Position numbers and translations under genes: made by a program. A stretch of DNA of 64,000 nt, taken from contig JBJOMW010000005.1 in NCBI GenBank assembly GCA_046052145.1, positions 110,479-174,478 on the forward strand, read 5' to 3'. Under the pieces are notes generated by a model that was given only the letters and a program-made list of their open reading frames with translations, was not told where the DNA came from and searched no databases. Positions 35,503 through 41,659 of the stretch are shown one piece after another. The DNA comes from Falsiroseomonas sp046052145. GTDB taxonomy: Bacteria; Pseudomonadota; Alphaproteobacteria; Acetobacterales; Acetobacteraceae. The stretch's first letter is position 1, and the number at the start of each line of letters is the position of its first letter.

Positions 35503-36407
35503 AGCATATCCAGTCCACTCTCCAGTCGAATACCAGCCTCTAACCCGAGCATGCGCGATGCCATCTCGGTGGCGCCTCGGGAATGACGAATATCGCCACC
35601 CCTTGCCGGTGCATGAATGATCTCGGCGCCGCTGCGGCGCGCGATCATTGCGGCGAGGTGCCTGATCGTGACGGCTGTTCCTGTCGCGACGTTGACAACC
35701 GGAGCTGCGACATCGGTGCGCGCCATGGCCGCTTCAAGAAAGGAGATCACGTCTAGGACGTGAATAAAGTCCCTGGTTTGCTCGCCGTCTCCCAGGATCG
35801 AGATAGGCTGATTCTTTCTCGACTGCTCCATGAAGATGGAGATAACGCCGGAATAGGACGATTGGGGGCTCTGACGAGGACCGTAGACATTGAAAAAGCG
35901 CAGCCCAAAGCTCTTCAACGCATGGGTTTCGCCGAGCGCGCGCGCATGATGCTCGTTGGCAAGCTTCTCGGCAGCGTAAGGCGATATCGGTTCAGGAGTG
36001 ACGTCTTCGGATAGGGGCTCCCCATTCTTGCATGCGCGGCCGTAGATAGCGGCAGAAGAGGCGAAGACAACAGGAACGCTCATCTCTGCCGCTGCTGCAA
36101 AGACCTCAGTGGTGCCTAAAATATTGACGCTGGCCGTAAGTGCCGGATCCTCGACGCTGCGTGCGACCGAAGCGATGGCACCTAGATGGAAGCAGCCATC
36201 GGCCTGCGCCATTGCGGCGCGTATGACAGAACGGTTGCGGATGTCGCCAATCTCAAGAAGCACGGATGCGGGAAGATTACCAATTTCGCCGCTGCTAAGG
36301 TCATCGAACGCATGGACGAAATGTCCAGAATTAAGCAGTCGTTCGCAAAGGTGCGATCCTATAAAACCTGCTCCGCCCGTAACTAAAAATCGACGAATTT
36401 TTTTCAT
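35499..36407 (-). CDS. NAD-dependent sugar epimerase/dehydratase (extended SDR)
   Basis: This is probably a UDP-sugar 4-epimerase supplying substrate to the coupled glycosyltransferase. The Rossmann motif VTGGAGFIGSHLCERLL opens the 302-residue product. The catalytic Ser and YxxxK lie in FASSAAIYG and ISPYAAEKLANE, and RFFNVYGPRQSPQSSYSGVI and DGEQTRDFIHVLDV are typical of GalE-like enzymes. The ribosome site GAGAG is close to the ATG. The upstream region is AT-rich and carries a 15-base poly-C tract about 80 bases before the start. Confidence 0.87.
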   Translation of the reverse strand: MKKIRRFLVTGGAGFIGSHLCERLLNSGHFVHAFDDLSSGEIGNLPASVLLEIGDIRNRSVIRAAMAQADGCFHLGAIASVARSVEDPALTASVNILGTTEVFAAAAEMSVPVVFASSAAIYGRACKNGEPLSEDVTPEPISPYAAEKLANEHHARALGETHALKSFGLRFFNVYGPRQSPQSSYSGVISIFMEQSRKNQPISILGDGEQTRDFIHVLDVISFLEAAMARTDVAAPVVNVATGTAVTIRHLAAMIARRSGAEIIHAPARGGDIRHSRGATEMASRMLGLEAGIRLESGLDML

Positions 36408-36486
36408 ATCTCTCGACGGCGATGCAAAAAATGAAACTTCATTTATATTTCTTTATATTGTACAATGCGGGTGGGACCCTGAAAAT

Positions 36487-36501
36487 CCCCCCCCCCCCCC
36501 C
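36487..36501. repeat. poly-C tract of 15 bases
   Basis: A run of 15 C (G on the strand of the epimerase gene) lies about 80 bases upstream of the epimerase start, in otherwise AT-rich DNA, and 60 bases from the end of the IS3-type element. A second run of seven G is at 36528-36534. Homopolymers of this length are slippage-prone. Confidence 0.9.
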
Positions 36502-36595
36502 TTCACTACTGAAGCGCCCCGGATTTGTTGGGGGGGCCAACTCCTAAGAGGCTGAGGCGATTGACCAGCCCCCATCGAGTGGTCCGGGTGGAATT

Positions 36596-37480
36596 TCAGT
36601 GGGCCATCGCAGCCGGGCCTCCTCCCGAGCTGATCTGCGACCTGGCCATTGGCACCGTCTCCGGGGCGGGAGGGCGATACCCGAGTGACGAGTGCGGCCG
36701 GACCCGGTTGTAGTGGCGGCGCCATTCCTCGATCAGCACCTGAGCTTCCTTGAGGGTATTGAACACCTCGCCGTTCAGCAGTTCATCACGCAGCTTGCCG
36801 TCGAAGGATTCGACGTAGCCGTTCTCCCAGGGGCTCGCCTTTTCGATGTACGCGGTCTTGGTACCGACGCCGGTGATCCAGGCCTTCACCGCCTCGGCCA
36901 CGAACTCCGGTCCTTGGTCCGAGCGGATATGCGCTGGCGCGCCACGGGCGATGAACAGGTCGGCCAGGGTGTCGATCACGTCCGACGACGACAACCTTCG
37001 CGCCACCCGGATCGCCAGCGCCTCGCGCGTGAACTCGTCCACCACGCACAGCATCCGAAACTTCCGCCCGTCCCGCGTCCGGTCTTCGACAAAGTCGTAG
37101 GCCCAGACATGGTTGGCGTGCTCCGGCCGCAGCCGCACGCACGAGCTGTCCGCCAGCCACAGCCTGCCGCGCTTCGGCTGCCGCTGCGGCACCTTCAGAC
37201 CCTCGTAACGCCAGATCCGCTCGACGCGCTTCCGGTTCACCGCCCAGCCCGCGTCGCGCAGCAACGCCGTGATGCGCCGATAGCCATACCGCCCATAGCG
37301 CTTTGCCAGCTCGACGACCTCCGCCGTCAGCGAAGCCTCGTCTTCCGCCGAATGCGGCGCCTTGCGCTGCGTCGACCTGTGCTGCCCCAACACCGCGCAG
37401 GCCTTCCGCTCCGACACGCCGAGTTCGCGCACGACATGTTCGACGCAGGCCCGCCGCCGTGCGGGGCTCACCACTTTCCC
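36596..37480 (-). CDS. IS3-family transposase OrfB (DDE integrase part)
   Basis: OrfB is the catalytic half of the transposase, read by -1 frameshift from orfA. The HTH_21-like start (RRACVEHVVRELGVSERKAC) is followed by the rve integrase core: the first Asp in HVWAYDFVEDRTRDGRKFR, the second in HIRSDQGPEFVAEAV and the Glu in WENGYVESFDGKLRDELL. The C-terminal RRHYNRVRPHSSLGYRPP is typical of the IS3 family. The frame is uninterrupted, so it should be functional. The separate upstream Met in this frame is probably not used. Confidence 0.92.
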   Translation of the reverse strand, partial: GKVVSPARRRACVEHVVRELGVSERKACAVLGQHRSTQRKAPHSAEDEASLTAEVVELAKRYGRYGYRRITALLRDAGWAVNRKRVERIWRYEGLKVPQRQPKRGRLWLADSSCVRLRPEHANHVWAYDFVEDRTRDGRKFRMLCVVDEFTREALAIRVARRLSSSDVIDTLADLFIARGAPAHIRSDQGPEFVAEAVKAWITGVGTKTAYIEKASPWENGYVESFDGKLRDELLNGEVFNTLKEAQVLIEEWRRHYNRVRPHSSLGYRPPAPETVPMARSQISSGGGPAAMAH

Positions 37481-37755
37481 GAGGCAGCTTCCCTCAGAAT
37501 GACCTTCTCGAGCGTCAGGTCCGAAACTGCCTTCCGAAGCCGGGCGTTTTCCCGTTCCAGTTCCTTCAGCCGCTTCACCTGGTCCAGCTTCAGACCACCA
37601 AACTCGGTGCGCCACCGATAGTACGTAGGCTCCGTCACACCAATCGCTCGGATCGCCTCGGCCACCGTCTTGCCCTGGCCCGTCAGCACCTCAACCTGCC
37701 GGAGCTTCGTAACAATCTCCTCCGGCCCATGCGCCTTCTTCCGCGCCATCTCCAT
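37468..37755 (-). CDS. IS3-family transposase OrfA
   Basis: OrfA is the DNA-binding, leucine-zipper half. The 95-residue product has a helix-turn-helix (EIVTKLRQVEVLTGQGKTVA, then GVTEPTYYRWRTEFGG) and a heptad-rich segment LKELERENARLRKAVSDLTL. Near its end the slippery heptamer G GGA AAG (37474-37480) precedes the TGA stop at 37468. A -1 slip there fuses it to OrfB, giving about 386 residues. Confidence 0.9.
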   Translation of the reverse strand: MEMARKKAHGPEEIVTKLRQVEVLTGQGKTVAEAIRAIGVTEPTYYRWRTEFGGLKLDQVKRLKELERENARLRKAVSDLTLEKVILREAASGKW

Positions 37756-37871
37756 CCCCCCGCCGCTGCCGCCGGGCTACATTACCGGCGGACCGCTTCT
37801 AGGGGGTCAGGTCAGTCGTTAACGCCGAGCGTTGACCGGCCTCGGCGCATGAAGGGCATCATCCGCCAGCA

Positions 37872-38102
37872 TCAACAATCCCGCTCGCCAGCCACATTGC
37901 CGAGCGGCGCATCGCCTTGAATCATCACTTCTAGAACAAATCGGTAGCGGTCGGGGCTGGTCTGCAGTTCGCTTCGTACCTCGACCGCATCATCCACGGC
38001 GTAAAGAAGCGCGATGAGCCGGCTCCGTGCCGCATAGGGCAACGCCGATATCAGGCGGATCAGATCGCTGCCTGCAGAATGGTCGCTGATCTCCACGGTC
38101 AC
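37872..38102 (-). CDS. small protein of unknown function at the end of the YcgG-cupin-permease operon
   Basis: I do not recognise this 76-residue protein. It starts with GTG (MTVEISDHSAGSDLIRLISA), with a GGGAAGG ribosome site six bases upstream, 15 bases after the permease stop. It contains an amphipathic helix-like stretch (PYAARSRLIALLYAVDDAVE) and ends Cys. It lies 58 bases from the IS3-type element, but its frame is closed by its own stop before that element. Confidence 0.5.
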   Translation of the reverse strand: MTVEISDHSAGSDLIRLISALPYAARSRLIALLYAVDDAVEVRSELQTSPDRYRFVLEVMIQGDAPLGNVAGERDC

Positions 38103-38117
38103 CTGGCCTTCCCGCAG

Positions 38118-39395
38118 TTATCCGCGATCCATGGAGCGCAGCGTCAGTGGGTTGCGTGCCCGGGTTTCAAGCCGGTGCGCGCCGAAGGCCAACACCGCGA
38201 GGGCCAGGGGGTACAAGAGGGCGAGCGTCTGCATCAGCAGAAGCGCGACGCAGAGAGCAATCACCGCCGCCGCAAGCACGCGGTGGAAGACGCGGTCCGA
38301 CAAGGCGAAGAGAGCCGCGGCTGTCAGGCCGTAGAGGATCAGAAAGTTCTGGCCGGCCAGCCCGATCAGACGCGGCAGCCCAATACCGACAATGGTGTCC
38401 AGCACGACGACCACCAACAGGATGCTGGCGACGACAACAACCGCGAAGCGCGGTGAGCCATCATGCGTGCGCTCGAACACGCGCGGAATCACATTCTCCC
38501 TCGCCAGCGAGAACACCAGGCGCGAGACGCCCCAGATCGCGCCGGCGAGGTTCGCGAAGACCAGCAGAACCGCCGTCGCGGCAACCGCCGCGCCGCCCCA
38601 GCTACCCAGGATGGGCTCGACGATCGCGACGAACGGCGATTCATAAGCGCCGTCGAGGTCCGTCTGCTGGGCGACGAAGGCGATCGCCAGATAGAAGCCG
38701 GTCGCAATCACAAAGGAGCCGACCATCGCGATGGGGAAGTCGCGGTGCGGCTTCTTGAATTCCTCGGTGACGCCGGCACCGACCTCCCATCCGGTGAAGG
38801 CGAAGAACAACATCATGAAGGGGATCAGCATGACGCTGATCTCCGGCCATGCCGACGGAAGGCCGACACCCTCGGGCGGCCGCGTTGCGATACCCGCAAC
38901 CCCGATCGCGAGAAAGCTGGCGATCACCACAAGCACGAGCGAGGCGATGAAGGCGTTGGCCTTCGCAGCGCTCTCGCTCGACACGAAGTGCGAGAGCGCT
39001 GCCAGCACAAGAAGCGCACCCGCCCAGAGATGGGGTGATCCGCCCACCAAGCTGGCCGCGTAGTGCCCCCCAGTCAGTGCGATCGCCGGCAGGCCGAGAA
39101 CGACCGCACCCAGGAACAGGATCGAGGCAATCCGGTAACCCGCCGGGCCGAAAGCTCTGCGCGCGAAGCTCGCGACGCCACCGGCATCTGGATAGTTGCG
39201 TCCCATGATGACGAACACTGCCAGCAGCGGGGCCGCGGCAAGCGCGCAGAACAGCCAGGCGTGGAACGCCGCCGTGCCAACCTGCTGGATGGCCAGCCCC
39301 GGCAGCGCGAGCAGGCCGGCACCGATCACCATGTTCAGGAGAACCGCTGTCCCCCTTGGAAGGGAGAGCGACTTGGTCAGCGTGCTGGCGCTCAT
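38118..39395 (-). CDS. APC-superfamily amino acid permease
   Basis: This inner-membrane transporter of 425 residues has 11-12 hydrophobic segments. The N-terminal LPRGTAVLLNMVIGAGLLAL carries the unwound-helix Gly motif of the APC fold, and FFAFTGWEVGAGVTEEFKKP is a conserved loop. It starts two bases after the cupin stop, so it belongs to the YcgG-cupin operon, and an Lrp-type regulator is divergent from that operon. The substrate is probably an amino acid or a derivative; direction of transport is unknown. Confidence 0.88.
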   Translation of the reverse strand: MSASTLTKSLSLPRGTAVLLNMVIGAGLLALPGLAIQQVGTAAFHAWLFCALAAAPLLAVFVIMGRNYPDAGGVASFARRAFGPAGYRIASILFLGAVVLGLPAIALTGGHYAASLVGGSPHLWAGALLVLAALSHFVSSESAAKANAFIASLVLVVIASFLAIGVAGIATRPPEGVGLPSAWPEISVMLIPFMMLFFAFTGWEVGAGVTEEFKKPHRDFPIAMVGSFVIATGFYLAIAFVAQQTDLDGAYESPFVAIVEPILGSWGGAAVAATAVLLVFANLAGAIWGVSRLVFSLARENVIPRVFERTHDGSPRFAVVVVASILLVVVVLDTIVGIGLPRLIGLAGQNFLILYGLTAAALFALSDRVFHRVLAAAVIALCVALLLMQTLALLYPLALAVLAFGAHRLETRARNPLTLRSMDRG

Positions 39396-39397
39396 GG

Positions 39398-39721
39398 TCA
39401 GATCCGCACGGGTTGGAAGGCAATGAGATAGGTGGCGCCTCGGTCCTGGGCGATGGAGCCGTGCCGCGTTTTCGCCGGCAGCGACACCACGTCACCCGGC
39501 CCGCAGAGCTGCTCGCCATCGTCCCAGTAGAACCTCAGCTCCCCATCGATGACCACGATCGTCTCGTCGACCTCGTGCATGTGCCAGCCATGCTCGCGGC
39601 CAGGGACATCGCGCTGCACCTCGATGCAGCCCTGGTCGGGCAGAAGCCGCTGGATCAATGCCGCGATGTCGCTGACATCGACGCGCTTGGAATGGACTTC
39701 GGTCATGCGAAGGGGCTTCAT
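39398..39721 (-). CDS. small single-domain cupin
   Basis: This 107-residue protein is one cupin barrel. Motif 1 is complete: HMHEVDETIVVIDG gives His-x-His-x3-Glu-x6-Gly. Motif 2 is GDVVSLPAKTRHGS with the fourth ligand His. It should therefore bind a metal such as Fe or Mn. The ATG overlaps the YcgG-family stop by four bases, so it is translationally coupled. Function is unknown; it could be an oxygenase, isomerase or sensor acting on the product of the upstream gene. A much longer frame upstream is in another phase of the YcgG gene and is rejected. Confidence 0.85.
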   Translation of the reverse strand: MKPLRMTEVHSKRVDVSDIAALIQRLLPDQGCIEVQRDVPGREHGWHMHEVDETIVVIDGELRFYWDDGEQLCGPGDVVSLPAKTRHGSIAQDRGATYLIAFQPVRI

Positions 39722-40455
39722 GCTGCTTGTTCCTCCGTCTTCGGCTTCGGCATCTTGGCGAACGGGCATTTTGGCTTTTCGTTCGTGTCGTCGATGAAGT
39801 ACTGCGCATATTCGCGATTGCTCAGATCGCCGTAGTGACCGAGCGATGGCGCAGCGGGGATGAGGTCGTAGGGGGCAAGCCGTGCGCGCACCTTCGCAAT
39901 GGCGCGCTCGGCGCTCTTCCGGGTCCCGAGAATTTTGTCGAAGACCCAACGCGGCTGGAACGTCATCACGAATGTCGATGCTCGTCGGCTCTGCCGCGCG
40001 ACATGGGCTGGCGTTGCACAAACCACGAAGAAAGGCTGTCCGGCGAAGCAGAATTCCCAGCTCGGGTGGTCCAGCTCTTCCGAAATGGCGCTCGGCCAGG
40101 GGCTTTCGTCGATGGCGCTGAGTGCGCCCAGAAGGCCCCAGAACCGATCGCGGTAGACCTCGATTGGCAGCACCGGCCCCGGTCGCGCCATGACGACGAG
40201 GGACGTATTCGCCCCGAAATCACGGGCGCCGGCGAGATACTCCACCAGAAGCTCAGCCAGTGCGTGGGGCGTGAGGGGGTCTGGAAAGGCGAAGCGAAGA
40301 TGTCCGGCTTGCAGGCCCTGGACGCCGAAGACGCAGGGGAAGGGGCGCTCCTCGCTCAGCAAGGTGGCGCCGAACTCGGCCATCATGACCGATCGCCAGT
40401 CCTGTGGCCCGAAATGCGCGATCACCTGGTCTCGTGATTGGAACAGCACCGACAC
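39718..40455 (-). CDS. YqcI/YcgG family protein (possible heme-dependent N-oxygenase)
   Basis: The 245-residue product carries the family marks PFPCVFGVQGLQAGHLRFAF (residues 38-57), WEFCFAGQPFFVVCATPAH, STFVMTFQPRWVFDK and the C-terminal PSLGHYGDLSNREYAQYF. I choose the GTG at 40455 because GGAGG stands five bases before it and the family begins there; an ATG 63 bases upstream would reach the divergent promoter. From memory, characterised relatives in natural-product clusters hydroxylate the guanidine of L-arginine using heme, while most members are uncharacterised. It heads an operon with a cupin, an amino-acid permease and a small protein. Confidence 0.82.
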   Translation of the reverse strand: MSVLFQSRDQVIAHFGPQDWRSVMMAEFGATLLSEERPFPCVFGVQGLQAGHLRFAFPDPLTPHALAELLVEYLAGARDFGANTSLVVMARPGPVLPIEVYRDRFWGLLGALSAIDESPWPSAISEELDHPSWEFCFAGQPFFVVCATPAHVARQSRRASTFVMTFQPRWVFDKILGTRKSAERAIAKVRARLAPYDLIPAAPSLGHYGDLSNREYAQYFIDDTNEKPKCPFAKMPKPKTEEQAA

Positions 40456-40490
40456 ATCATCCTCCAGACGAGTTCCATGTGTGGACCATC

Positions 40491-40508
40491 CGTTACGGTT
40501 GCATAACG
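40491..40508. promoter_or_regulatory. candidate operator in the Lrp/YcgG divergent region
   Basis: CGTTA-CGGTTGCA-TAACG is a short inverted repeat with 5-base arms in the 108-base region between the two divergent start codons. An Lrp-family regulator encoded alongside could bind here. The arms are short, so this is tentative. Confidence 0.3.
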
Positions 40509-40563
40509 CGCGAGCCAACCCTTAAAAGTGGTGGAACGCAGCCAAAATGCCGGGGGCCAGTAG

Positions 40564-41103
40564 ATGAGATTCGCGACCCAGGAAGAGGGAGCATCCGGTC
40601 GTCGCCAGCGTCGCATGCGGGTCACCGAGGTCGACCGTCAGATCCTCAGTCTGCTCGAGCAGGATGCGCGTCGTACCGTCAGCGATATGGCCCAGCGGGT
40701 CGGTGCGTCGAGGACCGCCGTGAAGGATCGCATGATGCGGCTTCAGGAAGCCGGCATCATCAAGCGGTTCACAGTGGATATCGAGCGGGAGGCCGTGGAG
40801 ACTGGTCCGCTCGGCTCGGCCTTCCTGCTGGTGCGGCTTCATCGCGCAAGCTGCAAATCCATTCACGAGGCCATTCGTGGCTGGCCCGAGGTGTTGGGCT
40901 GCTGGTCGATCGCTGGCGACCTCGACATGATCATCCTGGTGTCCGCCTGTTCCAGCGCTGAACTCGAGAACCTGCGTGACAGGCTGGCACGGAACTCGCT
41001 GATCAAGTCCCTCACGACGCTGTCGGTCCTGCGCGAGTGGATGCACCGTCCAGCGGCTGTCGCTGTGAAGGCAGGGTTGAGGCCGCCCCCCCATGGTGCA
41101 TGA
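40564..41103 (+). CDS. Lrp/AsnC family transcriptional regulator
   Basis: Lrp-type regulators respond to amino acids and often control a neighbouring transporter. The helix-turn-helix reads TEVDRQILSLLEQDARRTVS through VGASRTAVKDRMMRLQEAGI, and the C-terminal RAM domain follows (SAFLLVRLHRASCKSIHEAI, VLGCWSIAGDLDMIILVSA). The ATG at 40564 gives 179 residues; a start at 40615 (MRVTEVDRQIL) is closer to relatives. It is divergent from the YcgG-cupin-permease operon, which it probably regulates. Confidence 0.9.
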   Translation: MRFATQEEGASGRRQRRMRVTEVDRQILSLLEQDARRTVSDMAQRVGASRTAVKDRMMRLQEAGIIKRFTVDIEREAVETGPLGSAFLLVRLHRASCKSIHEAIRGWPEVLGCWSIAGDLDMIILVSACSSAELENLRDRLARNSLIKSLTTLSVLREWMHRPAAVAVKAGLRPPPHGA

Positions 41104-41581
41104 CAAGGCTTCGCCCAGCTGCGCAGCCGGCCCGCCCCAAGAGGGCGAGGATGTCCCCCACCCGCGCGCAGCACGCGCCCTGGATCGCGCAATTGGCACC
41201 AGGCTACGTGCGCGTCGGAAAGCACTGGGGCTCTCTTTGGACGCGCTCGCGACCCAACTCGGCATCAGCTACCAGCAGGTGCAGAAATACGAGAGGGGTG
41301 AGAACCGGATCGGTGCGGGTCGGCTGCCTCACATTGCACGGGTGCTCGGCTGCAGCGTCGAGGATCTCGTGCCTTCGACACTGGTCTCGCAGACTGACGA
41401 GAGCAGCCCTGTCTCTTCCGGTGTGGAGGAACGAGGTGTGGCCCTGCAGCGTGCGCTGGCCAAGCCAGAGGTTGTCCGCGCGGCTTTGCTGTTCGATGCG
41501 ATCCAGGCTGCTGACCAGAGAGAGACAGCCTTGGCGGTGTTGGAAGGCCTCGGCCGTGTCCCGGGGGATGCCAAGGCGTAA
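41093..41581 (+). CDS. XRE-family helix-turn-helix regulator
   Basis: This 162-residue protein has a Cro/CI-type HTH in its first half (IGTRLRARRKALGLSLDALA, then LGISYQQVQKYERGENRIGA) and a C-terminal helical part of unknown role. This layout is common in alphaproteobacterial SinR/CtrA-neighbour-like regulators. It overlaps the end of the Lrp gene by 11 bases and may be cotranscribed with it. Confidence 0.87.
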   Translation: MVHDKASPSCAAGPPQEGEDVPHPRAARALDRAIGTRLRARRKALGLSLDALATQLGISYQQVQKYERGENRIGAGRLPHIARVLGCSVEDLVPSTLVSQTDESSPVSSGVEERGVALQRALAKPEVVRAALLFDAIQAADQRETALAVLEGLGRVPGDAKA

Positions 41582-41659
41582 GCGTGCGCCAACGGTCCCT
41601 GCCATGACCGCTGGCATGCGTCTGGTGCTTGGGGCAGGGCAACGATGCGGCACCCTGCC

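Larger units (their letters stand above)
36562..37814 (-). mobile_element. IS3-family insertion sequence, apparently intact
   Basis: A 1253-base element with imperfect terminal inverted repeats: TGACCAGCCCCCATCGAGTG at the left and, read inward from the right, TGACCTGACCCCCTAGAAGC, which align with a small gap and end in GGTCCG in both. It carries orfA and orfB with a programmed frameshift site. I see no convincing target duplication, so the exact ends may be off by a few bases. Confidence 0.85.

Noticed and set aside
39722..40021. A 100-codon upstream extension of the cupin gene.
   Set aside because: It lies in another phase of the YcgG-family gene; the cupin has its own ATG in an ATGA overlap.
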